From Candidatus Margulisiibacteriota bacterium (GTDB lineage: Bacteria; Margulisbacteria; WOR-1; JAHJIW01), in the NCBI GenBank assembly GCA_018823125.1, contig JAHJIW010000004.1:1-57196 (forward strand): a DNA stretch of 57,196 nt, read 5' to 3'. The position numbers were made by a program, and so were the translations under genes. Each line of letters begins with the position of its first letter. The stretch's first letter is position 1. Below the pieces are notes generated by a model, which saw nothing but the letters and a program-made list of their open reading frames with translations, did no database searches and was not told the origin of the DNA. Of this stretch, positions 49,988 to 57,196 are shown in pieces.

Positions 49988-50983
49988 ATGAAAAAATTGA
50001 ATTTCGCAATCATTGGTTTCGGTAAAATGGGTGAAATTCGTTTTAATACCCTTACTGAAATGGCAGGGTGTAAAGTGCAGTCCATTTATGAGCTCGATGC
50101 CGACAAAAAGCTTCCAAAAGGCATTAAACGAGCAGCAAAAATTGAGGATATTTTTAATGATAAAGAAATTGATGCAATTGTGATGTCTACTTCGAATGAT
50201 TTTCTTAGCGAATTGGTGGTCCGTGGTTTATCCAGTGGCAAGCATATCTTTTGTGAGAAGCCGCCGGGTAGGGATCTAGAAGAACTTCAAGCGATGATCA
50301 AGGCTGAATCTCAACATCCAAGTTTAAAATTGATGTTTGGCTTTAATCACCGTCATCATGAAAGTACGTTGCATGCGAAAAAATTAATCGATTCGGGTGA
50401 GTACGGTAGAATTCTTTGGATGAGAGGGCGCTATGGCAAAAGCGTTGACCAGAATTTTTTTGCCAATTGGAGATCACGGAAGAAACGAGCCGGCGGAGGA
50501 ATATTGCTAGATCAGGGAATCCATATGTTGGATCTCTTTTTAATGTTTTGTGATGATTTTGATGAAGTTAAAGCCTATGTTTCTAATCTCTACTGGAACC
50601 TTGATATAGAAGATAATGTCTTTGCTATTTTACGAAATAAAAATGGTCAGGTTGCCTCTTTGCATTCTACCATGACACAGTGGCGGCATTTGTTTTCGTT
50701 AGAAATCTTCTTGGAACGCGGATATATTACAATTAATGGATTGAAGACTAGTTCCAATACCTATGGCGATGAGGCCATGACGATAGCTAAGAACCGGACT
50801 ACTCCCCCAGCTGCCATCTGGACGGAGGAAGAGAATATCTCTTTCCCGGTTGATAATTCTTGGAAACGAGAACTAGAGATTTTTGTCAATTCGATACGCA
50901 ATAATACTGAGGTCCCCGTTGGCAATACCAGGGATGCTTATAAACTAATGAGATTGGTGGAAAAAATCTATGATGAAAAATAA
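49988..50983 (+). CDS. Gfo/Idh/MocA family oxidoreductase, second copy
   Basis: The ATG at 49988, nine bases after AAGGAG, gives 331 residues; a TTG at 49979 and GTG at 49982 are too close to the site. LNFAIIGFGKMGEIRFNTLTEMAGC, STSNDFLSELVVRGLSSGKHIFCEKPPGRDLEEL (with EKPP), then GGGILLDQGIHMLDLFLMFCDDFDEV with the conserved His. It has two Rossmann/sheet domains like the copy at 36747, but the sequences are diverged, so each probably has its own substrate. It overlaps the cytidylyltransferase-cupin gene by 14 bases. Confidence 0.88.
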   Translation: MKKLNFAIIGFGKMGEIRFNTLTEMAGCKVQSIYELDADKKLPKGIKRAAKIEDIFNDKEIDAIVMSTSNDFLSELVVRGLSSGKHIFCEKPPGRDLEELQAMIKAESQHPSLKLMFGFNHRHHESTLHAKKLIDSGEYGRILWMRGRYGKSVDQNFFANWRSRKKRAGGGILLDQGIHMLDLFLMFCDDFDEVKAYVSNLYWNLDIEDNVFAILRNKNGQVASLHSTMTQWRHLFSLEIFLERGYITINGLKTSSNTYGDEAMTIAKNRTTPPAAIWTEEENISFPVDNSWKRELEIFVNSIRNNTEVPVGNTRDAYKLMRLVEKIYDEK

Positions 50984-52142
50984 ATCCCGCACCAAAAAGA
51001 TAATTGCGATGATCCCAGCTAGATTGGGAAGTAAAAGGATAAAAAATAAAAATTTGAGGCTCCTGGATGGAAAACCCTTGGTTTGTCATGTGATTGATAA
51101 AGCCAAAGATGCTAAGGTTTTTGACGATATCTATGTGAACTCAGAGTCAGACATTTTTGCTGATCTCTGTCAAGAATATGGTATCAAATTTTATAAAAGG
51201 AGTGCTGCGCTGGCTGGGGATGACGCAACCAATGATATGTTTGTGCTTGATTTCATAAACCATGTTTCTTGTGACATTATTATCCAGATAAACCCGACTT
51301 CGCCCTTGATCAGCGTGAAGGATATCAAAGGATTTGTTAAAACTATGCTTGAGGGGAATTATGATACCTTGCACAGTGTAAAACAGGAACAAATCGAAGC
51401 ACTCTTCAAAGAAAATGCCCTGAATTTTGATCCGCTGGGTAAAATGCCCAAATCGCAAGATCTGGAACCGGTCATGCTTTTCTCATCTGGAATCATGGGT
51501 TGGCAGGTTGATAAATATCACGAAAACATAAAAAAATATAAAGCGGCGACTTATGGCGGTGACGGCAAAACCGGATATTTTATTTTAAATGGATATTCCA
51601 ATATTGATATTGATAACGAGGAAGACTTCTTGATGGCTGAGCTGGCGATTGCCTTCCAAAAAAATCCGGCGATGCTCAAGCCTAGATATTATGAGCCGAA
51701 AAAGGAAAAATTGAGAGCGGAAACGGATGTCTTTGATATCTTAATTCGGGATGGGGTTGAAAAAAATGATTTGGACGACGCGAATAAACCGTTGGTCAAC
51801 CTGAAAGAAATCATAAATTCACAAGATAATACCAAATCCTGGAGCATCAGAATCATCAATACCGAAAATAACAGTGCTACCTTGATCAGTCAGCTTCCGG
51901 GTGAAGGGAATCGCCTGCATCATCATAATAATTGGAATGAATGGTGGTATATCGTTTCGGGTGAGTGGGAGTGGGAGATTGAGGGCAAAAAGATATTGGT
52001 CAAAGAGGGGGATGTGGTCTTTATCCAAAAAAATATGTGGCATAAAATCACCGCGGCTGGTAAAAAACCGGCGGTGCGTTTGGCGATTAGCAAAGATAAA
52101 GTTCCACATATATACAAGGAGGATGAAGATGCACAAAAGTAG
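50970..52142 (+). CDS. CMP-sugar synthetase (NeuA/KdsB-type) fused to a cupin
   Basis: A 390-residue two-domain protein. Residues 1-235: IIAMIPARLGSKRIKNKNLRLLDGKPLVCHVIDKA is the CMP-nonulosonate/KDO synthetase P-loop-like site, with INPTSPL at 108-114 and INVD-equivalent NIDIDNEEDF at 211-220. Residues about 290-375 are a cupin: GNRLHHHNNWNEWWYIVSGEW with H317, H319, E324 and the later H358, forming the 3-His-1-Glu metal site. NeuA activates a nonulosonic acid with CTP; the cupin may isomerise, epimerise or hydrolyse it, or only bind a sugar acid. I know no standard enzyme with this order of domains. Confidence 0.87.
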   Translation: MMKNKSRTKKIIAMIPARLGSKRIKNKNLRLLDGKPLVCHVIDKAKDAKVFDDIYVNSESDIFADLCQEYGIKFYKRSAALAGDDATNDMFVLDFINHVSCDIIIQINPTSPLISVKDIKGFVKTMLEGNYDTLHSVKQEQIEALFKENALNFDPLGKMPKSQDLEPVMLFSSGIMGWQVDKYHENIKKYKAATYGGDGKTGYFILNGYSNIDIDNEEDFLMAELAIAFQKNPAMLKPRYYEPKKEKLRAETDVFDILIRDGVEKNDLDDANKPLVNLKEIINSQDNTKSWSIRIINTENNSATLISQLPGEGNRLHHHNNWNEWWYIVSGEWEWEIEGKKILVKEGDVVFIQKNMWHKITAAGKKPAVRLAISKDKVPHIYKEDEDAQK

Positions 52143-53352
52143 TGTTTTTGATATCAGGATTGATTTTGAGAAAAGTCACGATTCATATATTTATGATAAG
52201 AACACAAAAAAGTTTTTTTTGGATTTTTTCGGGCTGTACGCTTCGCTTCCCCTTGGCTATAATCACGAGATTTTTCAGGATCCAGGTTTCAGGGAAGAGC
52301 TCAACCGAATTGCGGCCGTAAAGGTTACCAATTGTGAGGTCATTTCTGATGAAGCGCAGGAGTTTTTAAAGGAGTTTTCCAGTCACGCGGCCATGAATAA
52401 ATTCAAATATTTCCATTTTTGTTGCACCGGTGCGCTGGCTATTGAGTCGGCAATAAAAACTGCAATTGATCAAAAAGGGTCTGATAAACCACAAATTATC
52501 AGCCTTAAAGAAAGTTTTCATGGGATCAACGGTTATGGTGGATTTGTGACTGATAGATTCAATCCGGTGAGTGCGCGGTTGAATGGCTTTCCCGATCTGG
52601 GATGGAAAAAAATCCATAATCCAAAATTCATCTATAAAGATAATAAGGTCGATGAGGAGGGTGCTTTAAGGGGGCTTGAGCAATTTGTTGCTGAATTGCA
52701 GATGTGTATTGATAAATACGGTGAGAATAATATTGCGGGCCTGTTGGTTGAACCTGTGCAATGTACCTACGGAGATAATTATTTCCCACAGGAATTTTTT
52801 AAAATTATTAGGAGTTTCTGTGATAAGCACAATATCTGTTTGATATTTGATGAGATTCAGACTGGTTTTGGGACCACCGGAAAGATGTGGTATTTTCAGC
52901 ATTTGGGGATTGAGCCGGATATTGTAGCTTTTGGGAAGAAAGTGCAGGTTGCCGGCATCATGTGCAAGCCGAATTACAGTAAAATATTTAAAACCCCCAT
53001 CAGGTTGGAAGTTACTTGGGATGGGAACGTGATGGATATGGTGCGCGGGAAATATGTATTAAGAGCTTATGAAAAGTACAATATCTTAAAAAATGTCAAT
53101 GAGCGCAGCCGTCAGCTTTTAGAAGGATTAAAGGACATTGATAGAATAAAAAATTTAAGATCTATCGGCTTATTGTTCGCATTTGACTTTGATACTGAAT
53201 TAGAAAGAAATCGGTGTTTTAACCGTATGCTTGAAAAAGGCTTTTTATGCAATAAGACAAGGGATAAATCTATTCGCCTTCGTCCAAATTTAAATGTTTC
53301 TTCGGATGAAATAAATAAGGCGATAGCAATAATAAAAAATTCGTGTGAATAA
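52129..53352 (+). CDS. Class III aminotransferase, lysine-6-aminotransferase-like
   Basis: The ATG at 52129 is six bases from AAGGAGG and gives 407 residues; further upstream in-frame starts lie inside the previous gene. YIYDKNTKKFFLDFFGLYASLPLGYNHE, FKYFHFCCTGALAIESAIKTAIDQKG, ISLKESFHGINGYGG, LLVEPVQCTYGDNYFPQEFF, LIFDEIQTGFGTTGKMW and VAFGKKVQVAGIM (Lys binds PLP) correspond to L-lysine epsilon-aminotransferase and close relatives. In this locus the likely role is amination of a terminal carbonyl on a sugar or the use of lysine as amine donor. It overlaps the preceding gene by 14 bases. Confidence 0.83.
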   Translation: MHKSSVFDIRIDFEKSHDSYIYDKNTKKFFLDFFGLYASLPLGYNHEIFQDPGFREELNRIAAVKVTNCEVISDEAQEFLKEFSSHAAMNKFKYFHFCCTGALAIESAIKTAIDQKGSDKPQIISLKESFHGINGYGGFVTDRFNPVSARLNGFPDLGWKKIHNPKFIYKDNKVDEEGALRGLEQFVAELQMCIDKYGENNIAGLLVEPVQCTYGDNYFPQEFFKIIRSFCDKHNICLIFDEIQTGFGTTGKMWYFQHLGIEPDIVAFGKKVQVAGIMCKPNYSKIFKTPIRLEVTWDGNVMDMVRGKYVLRAYEKYNILKNVNERSRQLLEGLKDIDRIKNLRSIGLLFAFDFDTELERNRCFNRMLEKGFLCNKTRDKSIRLRPNLNVSSDEINKAIAIIKNSCE

Positions 53353-53361
53353 GGTTTTCTA

Positions 53362-54177
53362 ATGAACAAAAATAGAAAGATACACACTGCGGTAATACAG
53401 ATGAATAGTGGTGAAAACAAGGAGAAAAACCTGGAAGCTGCTTTGAAGCTTTTGCATAAAGCAATTGACCGGGGGGCCCAATTTGTCCTTTTACCGGAAA
53501 CATTTAATTATCGTGGGGAGTCTAAAAATCCAATAGAAAAGGCTGAAAATATTCCTGGTCCATCAATAAGGCCTCTCATGGAAATTGCGAAAAAATCAAA
53601 AATCGCGATTCTGGCTGGCAGTATTTATGAGAAAACCTCTCATCCCAAGAAGGTTTATAATAGTTCCGTATTGATCGATGAAAAAGGAGGAATAAAAGCT
53701 CTTTACCGTAAAATTCATTTGTTTGATGTTTCGCTCAGGGATAAAAAAATATTAGAATCAAAAATATTTATAAAAGGGAATCGGCCGATTTTATCTTCTA
53801 TGTTTGGGGTAAAAATAGGATTATCTATCTGTTATGATCTTCGCTTTCCAGAATTATACCGTTATTATGCCGCCGGTGGTGCAAAGTTATTATGCGTTCC
53901 CTCATCATTTACTTTCATGACCGGAAAAGCGCATTGGGAAACATTGTTGCGGGCCAGGGCAATTGAAAATCAATGTTTTGTAATCGCGCCTAATCAGTGC
54001 GGGGTGGGGCAAGGCGGAGTTATGACTTATGGTAATAGCATGGTGGTAGACCCCTGGGGGAAAATTATGGCTCGAGCCTCTGCTGATCATGATGAAATAA
54101 TATATGCGGATTTAGACTTTGAGAAATTAGCCGAAACCAGGAAGTCTCTTCCCGTTTTGAAACACAGGAGGTTGTGA
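53362..54177 (+). CDS. Nitrilase-superfamily amidase (omega-amidase/N-carbamoylputrescine type)
   Basis: A 271-residue carbon-nitrogen hydrolase. The catalytic Glu-Lys-Cys triad is E46 (in LLPETFNY), K117 (in YRKIHLFD) and C157 (in SICYDLRFPEL). HTAVIQMNSGENKEKN at the start and RARAIENQCFVIAPNQCG are family typical, and the end (DLDFEKLAETRKSLPVLKHRR) is that of the omega-amidase branch. It hydrolyses an amide or performs the reverse transfer. It may remove an amide formed during amination or trim an N-linked group. It follows the aminotransferase by nine bases. Confidence 0.87.
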   Translation: MNKNRKIHTAVIQMNSGENKEKNLEAALKLLHKAIDRGAQFVLLPETFNYRGESKNPIEKAENIPGPSIRPLMEIAKKSKIAILAGSIYEKTSHPKKVYNSSVLIDEKGGIKALYRKIHLFDVSLRDKKILESKIFIKGNRPILSSMFGVKIGLSICYDLRFPELYRYYAAGGAKLLCVPSSFTFMTGKAHWETLLRARAIENQCFVIAPNQCGVGQGGVMTYGNSMVVDPWGKIMARASADHDEIIYADLDFEKLAETRKSLPVLKHRRL

Positions 54178-54178
54178 T

Positions 54179-56128
54179 TTGAAAAAAGTAGTGCTTTTAG
54201 AATATGCAGATGAGGCAAAATCATTTTTAGATTATTGCAAAACACAATCAGTGCTACCTGCTGATTTTCGTGTTGTGGCGTTAGAACCGGAAGGTCAGGT
54301 GTTCCTAAAAAAACTTGGAGTGCCTTATGAAAATACACTGCCTTATTTTTCTAATGAGTCACATGCCAGGGCGCTATTGAAATCGGAGGAATGGTTTAAG
54401 CTTCTGTCTGAAAAGGTGGATATTAAAGACAATTTGGGGATTGAAGAAACATATAACAATTGCTATTTATTTTATAATCGGTTTTATTTCCATTACTTTT
54501 TAAGGATTATTGAAATTTTATCTGGCCTCTTTGAAAAACATAAAATAGACTCGGTCTATGTTTGTCAACATCAAAATCAGGTCCATCCCAATAAGATTCC
54601 CCATGTGCAAGAAAGCGAAAGACATGTTGGTATGATAGCCAAACTTTTTTCAGAAAAGCAAAAAGTAGCATTTTATGAGATTCCGGTTAATGCGCTATCT
54701 AAAACAGTGTCTACCGAATCGTTCTTCCGAAGATTTTTTGAAGATAGATTGCTAAAAGCATTCAGATTCTTTTTGGCCAGATATTTAAAGCGCAAGAAAA
54801 TTGTCATTATTACATCTTTGGGCTATAACATGGGCTCTTTGGTGACTAAGGTTTGTGATAGTTTAAATGGTTCTGGTGAAGAATGGCTGGTCCTCAGTGT
54901 AATGCCCGTTAAACAATTAATTAAAAAGTTTATTCGTGTTGCACTAAAGATTTTTTCTGGCGTTAAGCTAAATTATTTTGTGTCTGATAGGCTGCTGGTT
55001 CCCCGGTCGACAAAAATCAAAAAGGATTGCGAATTTGCACTTCAAATTCAACAGGTTGTTAAAAGGCTGCGGGCGGAGTGCCGCAATACTTTTATTTATA
55101 GGGGAATTGATATTTCTAGTTTATTGTTTGAAAAAATCGAAAAAGACCTGGTATTTTATATTACTCAGCTGCACTATAAAGCAAAGTTATTGAAAAGCTA
55201 TTTTGGTTCTTTGGATATAAAGCTTGTGGTTTCCCCGTTTGCGCGAGACGACTCTTTGTTATTAGCGGAAATCTGCAAGATGTTTAACGTCCCTTCCCTG
55301 ATGATTTCCCACGGAACATTAAATAGGCCGCTGGATAAGTTAACGCATATTGAATATTATCATCTAAGTAAAAGTTTAATATTAAACGATTATTACAGCC
55401 ACACGGCGATCCAAACGCCTTCAGATGTGGCGCATTTCGATTATTTTGGACGTGAAAATAAAACAGAAATTTTTACCGGTCCGCTTTTATTCGCAAAAGT
55501 AAACCACGGACGTAATGCGGAATTAAGGCAGAAATATCTAGGAAATAATGCATCTGATAAGGTTTTGCTTTACCCAGAAAGCTTACGGGAAAGATTTAAT
55601 CAAAGATTTCACGTATATGAAACCTTTGATGAATTTGTATCTTCTTTAACGGATATTGTTAACGCAATTAACGAGCTGGAGGGTGTTTGTCTAATTATCA
55701 GAATGCATCCGGGCAGAAAGATAAGTGTGGCAGAATTAAAATCATTGCTTCCCAAATCGGACAAATTGATAATTCTTCCAAGCCAAATACCTTTTGGCGA
55801 AATGTTAACCATTACGGATCTTTTGGTTAATTATTCTTCTACCGTTATTGATGAAGCACTGCAAAATAATATTCCGGTTCTGCTGTATGATAAGCATAAT
55901 CGATATATGCACCTAGCTGCGCCAACCTTATCTCCGGGTGCGGACGCGAAAGTAAGCGACATCTATTATCTGCACGATTCGAAATATCTAAGAGACGGAT
56001 TGCAGTGGATATTTGCAAATCATTTGGATAAAAATATTCCTGAATCAATATTTGATAGATATGTGTTTAGAGAAGATTACTCTAGAAATCTTTATAAATT
56101 TATTTCTGAGGCGGTAACTACCAAATAA
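54179..56128 (+). CDS. Surface polysaccharide glycosyltransferase-like protein, GT-B-like C-terminus
   Basis: A 649-residue protein starting with TTG one base after the amidase stop. Residues 1-330 have no clear motif beyond a helical, aromatic-rich region (NCYLFYNRFYFHYF). The C-terminal part has SHGTLNRPLDK, VLLYPESLRERFNQ, CLIIRMHPGRKIS and TDLLVNYSSTVIDEALQNNIPVLLYDK. The HPGR and the NYSSTVIDEA are typical of GT-B-like transferases for capsule or CDP-glycerol-type polymers. No membrane segment is seen. It probably transfers a nucleotide-activated sugar from this locus. Confidence 0.72.
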   Translation: MKKVVLLEYADEAKSFLDYCKTQSVLPADFRVVALEPEGQVFLKKLGVPYENTLPYFSNESHARALLKSEEWFKLLSEKVDIKDNLGIEETYNNCYLFYNRFYFHYFLRIIEILSGLFEKHKIDSVYVCQHQNQVHPNKIPHVQESERHVGMIAKLFSEKQKVAFYEIPVNALSKTVSTESFFRRFFEDRLLKAFRFFLARYLKRKKIVIITSLGYNMGSLVTKVCDSLNGSGEEWLVLSVMPVKQLIKKFIRVALKIFSGVKLNYFVSDRLLVPRSTKIKKDCEFALQIQQVVKRLRAECRNTFIYRGIDISSLLFEKIEKDLVFYITQLHYKAKLLKSYFGSLDIKLVVSPFARDDSLLLAEICKMFNVPSLMISHGTLNRPLDKLTHIEYYHLSKSLILNDYYSHTAIQTPSDVAHFDYFGRENKTEIFTGPLLFAKVNHGRNAELRQKYLGNNASDKVLLYPESLRERFNQRFHVYETFDEFVSSLTDIVNAINELEGVCLIIRMHPGRKISVAELKSLLPKSDKLIILPSQIPFGEMLTITDLLVNYSSTVIDEALQNNIPVLLYDKHNRYMHLAAPTLSPGADAKVSDIYYLHDSKYLRDGLQWIFANHLDKNIPESIFDRYVFREDYSRNLYKFISEAVTTK

Positions 56129-56133
56129 TTGCC

Positions 56134-57196
56134 ATGCAAAAAACGAAATTTTTTCATTATCTTGATATGTTTCAGGTTGTGGCACTAGGCTTTTCTTTCA
56201 TGTTAGCTGACCAGATTTATTATTTCAACATCTCCAGGCCGGCAAAATTTATGTTGTCCTTTTTTAAATTAAGTTCCCGCGTTAAGGAATTTAAATTCGG
56301 TTTGCATGAAGTGAAACATGAGTCGGGTGAAAGTTACATTCCCAAAGCAATTGAAAACGATTTAATCGGCATCTGTAATGACATTGAAAATAAAATTTTA
56401 AGAAAAAATTCCTTTATCAGAGAATTTGGAAGTTTTTTTGATGCAGAGAAAATTATAATGTATTTTCGCAAGATGTGTTGCAGGAAAATTGAAGGCGTGA
56501 TTATTCTCATGAGCGTTATCGTTTGGTATCGCAGAAAATCACAAAAAGATCAAGTGGTTCCGGTTGAATTTTATGTTGAGAAATCGCCGTTTTATAGTGT
56601 TTTAAAGGAATTTGCTCTAAGTGAATACGGAATTACGGTAAGGCCTTTGCTGCCATTTAAAACAATAGCCGATCATTTTTATCTAGTGATTGGAAATGTG
56701 TATATTTTAATGCGTGCCAGTGTTAAGCCAATCATTCGTGCTTTGAAGAAAAAAAAGAAATCCGGCCATCAATCTGAAAACAGCGCAACCCCGATGATTG
56801 CTAATTTATATACGTTAAATGGATTTACCTTTGATCTGACCAAACGCTGTGATTTTCCGTGGTTGTTGACCGCGGATATCCCGGGCGGTCAATTACTGAC
56901 ATTTTTTGAGAGAGCCGATGTGCCGGTTACAGGTGAGATGGTGGATGCTATGCGGAAACGAGGGATTCGAAATATGGCGCGGCTGAAAAGCGAGAAATTT
57001 ACAAGTGAGCTACCGATATACGAAGTAACCCTAATTTATTGTAGGACCGCCTTTAAGTATATGACCAAAACAATTGCACTGGTATTGAAGGAGCTGGCTA
57101 AGCTGAGACCCACATCTTTTGTTTATTTGGGCTGGGCAATGCGTTTTATTAGAACGTATTCGCTTGAATACGATTTTTATATTACAAATAATATAA
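56134..57196 (+). CDS. Unknown protein of the glycan locus, 3' end outside the window
   Basis: From the ATG at 56134, six bases after the preceding stop, the frame is open to the last base (354 codons seen), so the gene continues beyond the window. The product has no signal peptide or metal motif. The N-terminus is aromatic (MQKTKFFHYLDMFQVVALGFS), there is a helical basic middle (PIIRALKKKKKSG, about 210-222), then FDLTKRCDFPWLLTADIPGG and FFERADVPVTGEMVDAMRKRG. Like its neighbour at 54179 it is probably a GT-like surface-polysaccharide protein: DADVP/ERADVPVT segments recall glycosyltransferases of the capsular type, but I cannot assign a family. It is co-directional and tightly spaced with the operon. 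Confidence 0.65.
   Translation, partial: MQKTKFFHYLDMFQVVALGFSFMLADQIYYFNISRPAKFMLSFFKLSSRVKEFKFGLHEVKHESGESYIPKAIENDLIGICNDIENKILRKNSFIREFGSFFDAEKIIMYFRKMCCRKIEGVIILMSVIVWYRRKSQKDQVVPVEFYVEKSPFYSVLKEFALSEYGITVRPLLPFKTIADHFYLVIGNVYILMRASVKPIIRALKKKKKSGHQSENSATPMIANLYTLNGFTFDLTKRCDFPWLLTADIPGGQLLTFFERADVPVTGEMVDAMRKRGIRNMARLKSEKFTSELPIYEVTLIYCRTAFKYMTKTIALVLKELAKLRPTSFVYLGWAMRFIRTYSLEYDFYITNNI

Noticed and set aside
51901..52128. N-terminal extension of the lysine-aminotransferase-like gene
   Set aside because: It lies entirely within the cupin domain of the previous gene in another frame and has no ribosome binding site; the start at 52129 has AAGGAGG.

Overview
The window looks like chromosome from a flagellated, two-membrane (diderm) bacterium with moderate to low GC. 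The evidence is genes for the flagellar P- and L-rings (FlgI, FlgH) and an outer-membrane-type SLBB polysaccharide export protein. Housekeeping genes recG-rsmD-coaD, rph and rpmB show it is chromosomal. Gene order and several odd proteins (short FliG, FliF with a coiled-coil insert, FlhB-like protein paired with a FliK-like protein) suggest an uncultured candidate phylum of the Margulisbacteria/Saganbacteria or Omnitrophota kind, but the sequence alone does not settle the lineage.

Layout. (1) 1-5100: three large or partial proteins with no recognisable Sec signal: a tandem-repeat protein cut by the left edge, a 929-residue repeat protein with an EF-hand at one end and a lethal-factor-type HExxH metallopeptidase domain at the other, and a beta-rich protein resembling an outer-membrane barrel. 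(2) 5182-7005: a promoter, an octamer-built palindrome, then a FliK-like hook-length gene and an FlhB C-terminal-domain gene. (3) 7006-7617: a gene-free spacer with two nested inverted-repeat structures and a promoter. (4) 7618-19090: a flagellar operon, flgF-flgG-flgA-panD-flgH-flgI-flgJ-fliA-flgB-flgC-fliE-fliF-fliG(short)-fliH-fliI-fliJ, building the rod, rings, MS-ring and export ATPase plus the flagellar sigma factor, with the pantothenate gene panD embedded. (5) 19093-23765: rpmB on the minus strand, converging on fliJ, then recG-rsmD-coaD-unknown-rph. (6) 23768-30609: nucleotide-sugar genes (rmlA-like, rmlB, ugd, UDP-xylose synthase) and envelope export genes (SLBB protein, Wzz). (7) 30692-57196: a consensus sigma-70 promoter, a small excisionase-like DNA-binding protein, and then more than twenty tightly packed, often ATGA-overlapping genes running off the right edge.

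The last block is a surface-glycan locus. A PseC/SpsC-type aminotransferase, an SpsF-type cytidylyltransferase, a NeuB/PseI/SpsE synthase, a GNAT acetyltransferase and a second CMP-sugar synthetase (fused to a cupin) point to one or more nonulosonic-acid-like sugars. Interleaved are two class III aminotransferases, a B12 radical SAM protein, an ATP-grasp ligase-like protein, a nitrilase-fold amidase and an ABC exporter. A compact sub-block encodes a GmhA-like isomerase, a 2-hydroxyacid dehydrogenase, an SDR, an AroB-family cyclase and a Gfo/Idh/MocA oxidoreductase. This sub-block, together with the cupin fusion and the lysine-aminotransferase/amidase pair, is the best candidate here for an undescribed sugar or cyclitol modification pathway. 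Nearly all genes from 7618 onward lie on the plus strand. No CRISPR array, insertion sequence, rRNA or tRNA was seen.
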